A stretch of 64,000 nt of DNA from Dugong dugon (lineage: Eukaryota > Chordata > Mammalia > Sirenia > Dugongidae), in NCBI GenBank assembly GCA_030035585.1, contig CM057464.1, forward strand, positions 27,731,465-27,795,464, in the 5' to 3' direction. The position numbers were made by a program, and so were the translations under genes. A model generated the notes under the pieces. It searched no databases, was not told where the DNA came from, and was given only the letters and a program-made list of their open reading frames with translations. Positions 56,321-64,000 of the stretch are shown here, piece after piece; position 1 is the stretch's first letter; every line of letters begins with the position of its first letter.

Positions 56321-59300
56321 TTATAATAGTGGTCTTATATAATATGTGTCCTTCTGTGACTGACTAAATCCACTCGGCATAATGACCTCCAGCTTCCTCC
56401 ATGTTATAAGATGTTTCACGGCTTCGTTGTTGTTCTTTATCGTTGCGTAGTATTCCATTGTGTGGACATACCACAACTTGTTTATCCATTTGTCCGTTGA
56501 TGGGCACCTAGGTTGTTTCCATCTTTTTGCTATCGTGAACAGTGCTGCAGTGAACATGGGTGTGTATATGTCTATTTGTGTGACAGCTCTTATTTCTCTA
56601 GGATATATTCCAAGGAGTGGGTTAACTGGATGGCATGGTACTTCTACTTCTAGCTTTCCAAAGAAGCACCAAGTCAATTTCCAAAGTGGTTGTACATTTA
56701 ACATTCCCACCAGCAATGTATAAGCGTTCCAGTCTCTCCACAACCTCTCCAGCATTTATTATTTTGTGTTTTTTGGATTAATGCTAGCCTTGTTGGTGTG
56801 ATCTGCATTTCTCTAATGGCTAATGATCATGAGCATTTCTTCATGTGTCAGTTAGCCGCCTGAATATCTTCTTTAGAGAAATACCTGTTCATATCCTTCA
56901 CCCATTTTTTAACTGGGTTATTTGTCTTTTCGTTGTTGAAGTTTTGCCGTATCTTGTAGATTTTAGAGATTAGACGCTGATCAGATTTGTTCTAGCCAAA
57001 ATTTTTTTCCCAGTCTGTAGGTTGCTTTTGACTTTTTTGGTGAAATCTTTTGATGAGCGTAAGTGTTTGATTTTTAGGAGCTCACATTTATCTAGTCTCT
57101 CTTCTGGTACTTGTGCATTGTTACTTATGGTTTGTATTCTGTTTATGCCATGTATTAGGGCTCCTAGCATTGTCCCTGTTTTTTCTTCCATGATCTTTAT
57201 TGTTTTTGATTTTGTATTTAAGTCTTTGATCCATTTTGAGTTAGTTTTTGTGCATGGTGTGAGGTATGGGTCTTGTTTCAGTTTTTTTGCAGATGGATAT
57301 CCAGTTATGCCAGCACCATTTGTTAAAGAGACTGTCTTTTTCCCAATTAATGGACTTTGGGCATTTGTCAAATATCAGCTGCTCATAGGTGGATGAATTT
57401 ATGTTTGGATTCTCAATTCTGTTCCATTGGTCTATGTATCTGTTGTTGTACCAGTACCAGGCTGTTTTGACTACCATGGCGGTATAATAGGTTCTAAAAT
57501 CAGGTAGTGTGAGGCCTCTCACTTTTTTCTTCTTCTTGAGTAATGCTTTACTTATCAGGGGCCTCTTCCTTTTCTATACAAAGTTTGTGATTTGTTTCTC
57601 CATCTCATTAAAAAATTTCATTGGAATTTGGATCAAGGTTGCATTGTATCTGTAGATTGCTTTGGGTAGAATTGACATTTTCACAATGTGGAGTCTTCCT
57701 ATCCATGAGCAAGGTATGTTTTTCCACTTATGCAGGTCTCTTTTGGTTTCCTGCAGTAGTGTCTTGTAGTTTTCATTGTATAGATCTTTTACGTCACTGG
57801 TTGGATTTCTTCTTAAGTATTTTATCTTCTTGGGGGCTATTGTAAATGGTATTGATTTGGTGTTTCCCTCTTTGAGGTTCTCTTTGTTGGTGTAAAGGAA
57901 TCCAACTGATTTTTGTACGTTTATCTTGTATCCTGAAACTTTGCTGAAATCTTCTATTAGTTCCAGTGGTTTTCTTGTGGATTCTTTGGGGTTTTCTGTG
58001 TATAAGATCATATCATCCACAAACAGAGATACTTTGACTTTTTCCCTACCAATTTGGATGCACTTTATTTCTTTTTTTTGCCTTATTGCCTCTGGCTAAG
58101 ATCTTGAGCACAATGCTGAGTAAGAGTGGTGATAAAGGGCATCCTTGTCTGGTTCCCGTTCTCAAAGGGAATACTTTCAAAGTCTCTCCATTTAAGATGA
58201 CGTTGGCTGTTGGTTTTGTATAAATGCCCTTTAGTACATTGAGGAATTTCCCTTCTATTCCTGTTTTGTTGAGAGTTTTTATCATGAATAGGTGTTTGTC
58301 AAATGCCTTTTCTGCATCAGTTGATAAGATGATGTGGTTCTTGTCTTTTGTTTTATTTATGTGATGGATTACATTGATTGTTTTTCTAATGTGGAACCAT
58401 CCCTGCATACCTGGTAGAAATTCCACTTGATCATGGTGAATTATTTTTTTGATATTTTGCTAATTCTAATGGCTAGAATTTTGTTGAGCATTTTTGCAGC
58501 AATGTTCATGAGGGATATTGGTCTGTAATCTTCTTTTTTTGTGATGTCTTTACCTGGTTTTGGTATCAGGGTTATGCTGGCTTCATAGAATGAGTTTGGG
58601 AGTATTCCTTCCTTTCCTATGTTTTGAAATACCTTTAGTAGTAGTGGTGTTAACTCTTCTCTGGAAGTTTGGTAGAATTCTCCAGTGAAACCATCTGGGC
58701 CAGGGCTTCTTTTTGTTGGGAGTTTTTTAATTACCTTTTCAATCTCTTCTTTTCTTATGGGTTTATTTAGTTGTTCTGCTTCTGTTTGTGTTAGTTTAGG
58801 TAGGTAGTCAGTTTCTAGAAATTTGTCCATTTCCTCTAGGTTTTCAAATTCATTAGAATACAATTTTTCATAGTGTTCTGTTATAATTGTTTTAATTTCA
58901 CTTGTGTCTGTTATGATATCACCCATCTCATTTCTTATGCAGGTTATCTGTTTCCTCTCCTTTTTTCCTTTTGTCAGTTTGACCAATGGTTTATCAATTT
59001 TGTTGATCTTTTCAAAGAACCAACTTTTGGTCTTGTTAACTCTTTCAAATGTTTCTCTATTCTCTATTTCATTTAATTCTGCTCTAATTCTTATGATTTC
59101 CTTTCTTCTGGCACCTGAGGGCTTCTTTTGCTGCTGTCTTTCTATTTGTTCCAGTTGTAGGGTTAATGTTTTTATTATGGCCCTTTCTTCTTTTTGGATG
59201 TGTGCATTTATTGCTAAAAACTGACCTCTGAGCACTGCTTTTGCTGTGTCCCAAGGGTTCTGGTAGAATGTGTTTTCATTCTTGTTTTATTCTACGAATT

Positions 59301-60113
59301 TCTTTATTCCATCCTTAATTTCTTCTATAACCTGGTAGTTTTTGAGCAAGGTGTTTTTTAGTTTCCATGTGTTTGATTTTTTTCCCTTGTTTTTTCTGTT
59401 GTTAATTTCTACTTTTATGGCTTTATGGTCAGAAAGGATGCTTTGTAATATTTTGATGCTTTTGATTTTGTTAAGGCTTGCTTTATGGCCTAATATGCTG
59501 TCTATTCTTGAGAATGTTCCATGTGTGTTGGAAAAGAAAGTATACTTGGCTGCTGTTGGATGGAGTGTTTGGTATATGTCTATGAGATTAAGTTTGATTG
59601 CAGCATTTAGCTCTTCCTTGTCTTTATTGAGCTTCTTTCTGGATGTTCTGTCCTCACCGAAAGTGGTGTGTTGAAGTCTCCTACTACTATTAAGGAGTCG
59701 TCTATCTCTCTTTTCAGTGCTGTTAGAGTTTTTTTAATGTATTTTGGAGCCCTGTCATTGGTTGTATAGATGTTTATTATGGTTACGTCTTCATGATGGA
59801 TCGTCCCCTTAATCATTATATAGTGTCTTTCTTTGTTTTTTATGGTGGATTTTGTTTTAAAGTCTATTTTATCTAAGATTAGTATTGCCACTCCTGCTTT
59901 TTTTTTGGTAGCTCTTTGCTTGATATGTTATTTTCCATCCTTTGCTTTTAAATACATTTATGTCTTTGTTTCTAAGGTGTGTCTCTTGTAGACAGCATAT
60001 TGATGGATCTTGTTTTTTTTTGTCCATTCTGTCACTCTCTGTCTCTTTATGGGTGCATTTAGGCCATTTACATTCATTGCAATTATTGATAAGTGTAAGA
60101 TTATTGCTGTCAT
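56321..60113 (-). pseudogene. L1 ORF2 protein (endonuclease/reverse transcriptase), broken copy
   Basis: Start MTAIILHLSIIAMNVNGLNA at 60113. Endonuclease motifs: CLQETHLRNKDI, then VVGDFNTPLS near 59690. Reverse transcriptase: [14 protein letters not shown] near 58700, [20 protein letters not shown] near 58520, [17 protein letters not shown] near 58150, and the catalytic box as [12 protein letters not shown] near 58020 (families usually have FADD). The C-terminal part ends with WINKLWYVHTMEYYATIKNN near 56480. The total of ~1260 codons is normal for L1. Frames of 94, 264, 126, 148, 93, 133 and 144 codons show at least six or seven breaks. Confidence 0.88.
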
Positions 60114-60122
60114 TTTGTAGTG

Positions 60123-60126
<4 letters not shown>

Positions 60127-60156
<30 letters not shown>
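60127..60156 (+). repeat. (TG)n in L1 inter-ORF spacer
   Basis: About 15 TG units just upstream of the ORF2 start. The corresponding spacer in the L1 at 14910 lacks it, because the deletion joint is nearby. Confidence 0.9.
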
Positions 60157-60157
<1 letters not shown>

Positions 60158-60589
60158 TGCTGACGTTTTCTTTGTTCCTCTTACTCTCCTGTGATGACTT
60201 CCTTCAGTTTGTAGATTTTTTTTCATTTCTTGTTTTTGTTGGTTTTGTTTTTACTGAGACTTTGTTTTTCTTCTTTGTTTTGATGAGTAGGTTTGTTGAC
60301 TTTCTTTGTGATTACCTTGAGATTTATCCTTATCTTCCTAGGTTTGAACCAGTCTATTATTACTTGGTATCACCTTGCCTTCCTCTCCATTAGAAGTTTC
60401 TATACCTACACTGTTTATTTCCTCTTTTATTGTTCTGATGTTGTTGTCATTTACAGATTAACCTGTCTGGTTCCCTGTTGTAATTTTTTTGGTTTTGGAT
60501 ATTCCTTGAGAGTTCATTTCCTAGATTGATGTCTGGCTGGTACAATCCTGCATCCTAGATTCCGCCTGTGGTCTTATGTTGTTTGTTAT

Positions 60590-61524
60590 CAGATGGAAGG
60601 ACTCCCTTTGATAATTCTTGTAAATTTTGTTTGATTTTTACATAGTCCCTTAATTTCTGTTAAACTGGAAATGTCCTAATTTACCATCATATTTGAATGA
60701 GAGTTTTGCAGGATATATTATTCTTGGCTTGCAATTTTTTTCTTCGAAGGTTTTATATACGTCATCCCACTGCCTCTTGCCTACATGGTTTCTGCCAAAT
60801 AATCCGAGCTTAGTCTAATTGTTTCTCCTCTGTATGTGACTTTTTGTTTTTCTTGAGCTGCTCTCAGGATTATTTCTTTTCTTTGGTTTTAGCAAGTGTG
60901 ATGATTGTGATATGCCTTGGTGATTTTCTTTTGAGGTCTATACTATATGGGGTTTGTTGATCTTCTTGGATGGTCGGCTTTTCATCTTTCATGATATTGG
61001 GGAAGTTTTCTGTCAACAGCTTTTCAATCATCCTCTCTGTGTTTTCTGTTTTGTCCCCCTGTTCTGGAACTCCAATCACTGGAAAATTTGATTGTATCCC
61101 ACATAATTCTCAGGGTTTCTTTTCTTTGTTCTTTTTTCTGATTTTTCCTTAGTGTTGTATCCAAGTGTTTGTCTTCAGTTTCACTGATCCTGTCTTCCAT
61201 CATTTCAAACCTGCTCCACAGCCCTTCTATGACACTGTCCGTTTCTGAAATCTTGTTGTTTATCTTTTGGATTTCTAATGATTGTTTTGTAATTGTAAAT
61301 TTATTTTGCCATTTTGTTCCTGTATTATTTTCCCGGATTCTTCCATTTTTGTCTGTATTTTCCATGAATTTGTCTATTTTTTCCTCAATTTTGTCTGCCT
61401 TTTGCTTCAACTCTTGGATAATTCTGAGTATTAGAGATTTGAATTCCCTATCAGGTAGTTCTAGTGCCTTTTCTTCTACTGAAAAGTTACCTGGTGTTTT
61501 ATTTTGGACACCTATTGGAACCAT
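60590..61524 (-). pseudogene. L1 ORF1 protein, broken copy
   Basis: Starts MVPIGVQNKTPGNFSVEEKA at 61524, nearly identical to the ORF1 at 16570. It has the same Lys/Glu-rich coiled coil. The RRM/CTD part recurs in another frame from about 61079 (ERMIEKLLTENFPNIMKDEK; SPRHITIITLAKTK). Several breaks are present, one near 61080 where the frame changes. Confidence 0.85.
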
Positions 61525-63164
61525 CCTGTCCTTTTTTAAAATATGTTTTGATATTGTCTGCTATCTTCAGGACATTCAGTAGTTATTTTCCTCATTTATT
61601 GATTGTATGTTTGTTTGTTTCATTCTGATTTTTTTGTTTTATTTGGTTATGTCTGTGCAGGTGGGCTGTGCATTCTTAATTGTTTCCTCATCTATGGGCA
61701 GGATACTTTTTACCTCGTGTCCAATGAGCAGGTTCAGTCGCTCAGGTATAGTACAGCAGGGCAGGTCCAGCTGCAGGGGAGTTGCTTGGATGAGTTGTTT
61801 GTGGCCTTATTATGGCTGACATGGCAGGCCTTGAATCAGTGCAGGAGAGGTTGCAGTAGGTGTGCCTGTGCTGCTTGGGGGTGTGATGTTCAGTGCATGG
61901 TGCATGTAGGCAGAAAGGAGTGGGGAGATTGTGATGTGTGGATCTAAGATTAGTATGGGAAGGAGGACAGAGAGGAAAGAGAAACAGGAGCCAAAAACAA
62001 ACAAACAGAAAAGACTGCTCGAGGAGCTTGCCATTGTTGTAGAGAGATGAGAGACTGAGAAATGGAGAAAAACAAAAAGAAAAGGGGTAAAAGAAAAAAA
62101 AAATAAAAGTTGAGAAGTAAAAGAAAACTCCCCAGGGATCCCACTGGTGCTACTTAAAAGACTGGGGAAGTGGCTCCCATGCTGTGAAGTATAGCCTGGC
62201 TAGAAGTGGTAGAGGTGTCACACAGTGCCAGGTATTCAGGAAACAGGAAGAGAAGGTAAGTATAGATATAAGAGAAACTGAGAAATGAAGAAAGACAAAA
62301 AGGGCAAAAGAGAGAAAAGAAAACAAAAAAGAAAAAAAAGAAATGTCGCACAGGGATCCCACTGTCCAGCTGCGCAGACTGAGGAAGTAGCTCCCAATCC
62401 ATGCAGCACAGCCCAGCTAGAAGATACTCCCAAGCTGAGAAAAGAAAAAGAGAACAAACAAACAAACAAATCAAGACAAACAAACAAAAAAAAAAGCCCT
62501 AGGGATCCTACTAGCTTGGTGCTGCAGGCCGGGAAAGAGTTCCACAGTCAAATGGTGTTTCATAGCCTTTCAGGAAGAAGCAAAGATGGCACACGGAGCC
62601 AGGTGTTTTAGATAAAGGAGGGGGAGGTGGTGAGAGGTATGGAATAAATTAAAAGAAGTGGAAAAAAGCAACACCAGGAACAAACAAATGACACTCTGGG
62701 TGCTGGCCAATGTGGGCAGGTGGAATCCAAGCAGCACAAGGCTGAAACCGGCGCCTTCTGGGCAAGAGACTGTGGCTTAGGAAGCAGAGGAGGCCAAGTG
62801 GACGTGAAGAAGGGGTGCAGTGGGAAAGCGTATATCTTTGGTTACTGGTTGTTCTGTCGCCTGCTGGGAGGTCTGTGAAGCTGCTTTCCCATATTTTGTG
62901 TCTGCCAGTCTCCGACAGGAGTCCAAGATTGTGAATCCATGCTGCATTAGCTGATAGGGGACCTTTGAACATCTCTCTCCTGACTCTCTGTTCTCTGTAA
63001 GTTTCTTATTCCATTCAGTGCTTGGCTGAGTTCTTTATCTCTTCGTTTGATGCTTAGGGTTTTAGGGTTGACATTTGTCTCTGTTTGACTTAGTTTTTCA
63101 GGTCTTTGCTGTGGAAGAATGGCATGGTGCTTCTGTCTATAGCACCATGTTGCCCAGAAGTCCT
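61525..63164 (-). promoter_or_regulatory. L1 5' UTR with diverged internal repeats
   Basis: ~1.64 kb, homologous in reverse to 14910-16569. gggatccc-type motifs at 62135, 62353 and 62502 (the last as gggatcct) have spacing similar to the other copy, each next to ctggggaagtggctccca-like text. This is consistent with old monomer-like units. The function as L1 promoter is inferred from the family. Confidence 0.55.
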
Positions 63165-63298
63165 CTCCATAGGGTTTTTAATGGGTGATTTTTTTGGAAG
63201 TAGATTGCCAGGCCTTTCTTTCAAGGTACCTCTGGGTAGACTTGAACCTCCAGCCTTCTGATTAGCAGACAAGCACATTAACCATTGGCACCAGGGCT
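63165..63298 (-). mobile_element. AfroSINE, head half (split by L1)
   Basis: ctccatagggtttttaatgg, gtagattgccaggcctttc, head accattggcaccagggct. It continues the SINE at 52519-52596 and carries the second TSD copy at 63165-63179. Confidence 0.92.
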
Positions 63299-63583
63299 AA
63301 CCACACACCTCATTTCATGCTGGCTGTTTAATTTTTCTCAGACTTGAAAATGTTCAGGAAGTCCTACAAAGGGATTCTCACCATGCTGCTCATTCATCAG
63401 GCACACAAGAGAAGCTCCTGGCTGCCATCACCTCCACATGGCGTTCTTGACTCATATTGGGCCAAGAGGAGCTGAGTGTGCGAATGAAGGGACTTTGTGG
63501 CAGAAAGTTGAATGTGATCCAGAAGAGAATAAAATGTCATGTGTCTAATACAATTTGGTTGTCTTTTAAAGAGTACTGTTGTG

Positions 63584-63744
63584 TGGAGCCCTGATGGCGT
63601 AGTGGTTAAGAGCTTGGCTGTTAACCAAAAATGTCAGCAGTCTGAATCCACCATCTGCTCCTTGGAAACCTTATGGGGCAGTTCTACCCCGTCCTATATG
63701 GTTGCTATAAGTCACAATTGACTCGGCAGCAATGGGTTTGGTTT
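63584..63744 (+). mobile_element. AfroSINE, type A, internally shortened
   Basis: ggagccctgatggcgtagtg (good A box), gctgttaaccaaaaatgtc, then ccttggaaaccttatggggc, tail cacaattgactcggcagcaa. The last ~255 bp of the window after it show nothing recognisable. Confidence 0.9.
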
Positions 63745-64000
63745 ATTGGTCATTGCTTTGCAGGTTATTTCAGTGCTTATGAGGGGGAAATATAAAATAT
63801 ATATTTTGTTTTCTATGGTAAAGTGCAAGAAATCAAAAAGCATTAATTTCCCAAGAGCTCACTGGATGGGTGAGGATGTATGGATGACTCATAGGGGATC
63901 TTATTTCTTAGGGCATTTAAAAGAGTTGATGCCTACCAACATTATTATGATGATTAAAGGTGAAAAATGAAGAATACAGAAAACTTGGATAAATCTTCCT

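Larger units (their letters stand above)
55361..63164 (-). mobile_element. L1, near full length, second tail lineage
   Basis: Reversed 7.8-kb element. The 5' end is at about 63162 (reads acttctgggcaacatggtgc on the minus strand), followed by the 5' UTR (61525-63164), ORF1 (61524 to ~60590), a spacer with (TG)n, ORF2 (60113-56321) and a ~950-bp 3' UTR ending at 55361. Its 3' terminus (cccatacaaaaatttatac on the plus strand) is unlike the tail at 52597, although the mid-3' UTR is homologous. Both ORFs are broken. Together with 52597-55360 it fills one TSD-bounded gap. Confidence 0.88.

Noticed and set aside
61603-62611. Frames of 70-114 codons on both strands
   Set aside because: Inside the reversed L1 5' UTR; low-complexity Phe/Leu- or Lys-rich translations.

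Overview
The window looks like intergenic or intronic DNA from an afrotherian mammal, most likely elephant-like. The main evidence is about 40 copies of an AfroSINE-type tRNA-headed SINE, whose 3' end is shared with an RTE-clade LINE that is also present here. There are also young L1 elements, solo LTRs of ERVL/MaLR type, and relics of MIR, L2, old L1 and Tigger-like DNA transposons. I found no host protein-coding gene, rRNA, functional tRNA or CRISPR array that I can support. The long open frames almost all fall in L1 ORF1/ORF2 or RTE, or are short chance frames.

Layout: 1-2.5 kb holds RTE LINE pieces plus MIR. 3.1-3.8 kb is a head-to-tail cluster of three SINEs. 4.5-6.7 kb is low-repeat DNA with two exon-like stretches, two Tigger-type MITE relics and a GC/CpG-rich block. 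7-14.6 kb mixes SINEs, an L1 tail, a solo LTR and unique DNA. 14.9-19.3 kb is an L1 with 5' UTR, ORF1 and 3' UTR but no ORF2, inserted into an older L1. 19.7-40 kb is a mosaic of SINEs, MIRs and solo LTRs with long repeat-free gaps, and it holds two copies of a ~200-bp repeat I do not recognise. 40.8-41.7 kb is a 5'-truncated L1 with clear target-site duplications (TSDs). 43-49 kb holds a second SINE group with a tRNA-Gly-like head and an RTE-like tail. 50.9-51.15 kb is a promoter-like module. 52.5-63.3 kb is a 10.6-kb L1 composite splitting an AfroSINE, itself carrying a solo LTR.

How the parts relate: L1 probably supplies the machinery for the 5'-truncated and ORF2-less L1 copies. RTE probably mobilises AfroSINE and the tRNA-Gly SINE, because all three share the same terminal sequence. 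Nested insertions give a relative order: old L1, L2 and MIR first, then AfroSINEs, then the large L1 insertions, with the LTR inside the 52.6-kb L1 later still. I see no convincing undescribed functional system. The strongest leads are the composite L1 3' ends, the ORF2-less L1, the unnamed repeat pair, the dual tRNA-head SINE/RTE partnership, and the CpG-rich and promoter-like blocks.
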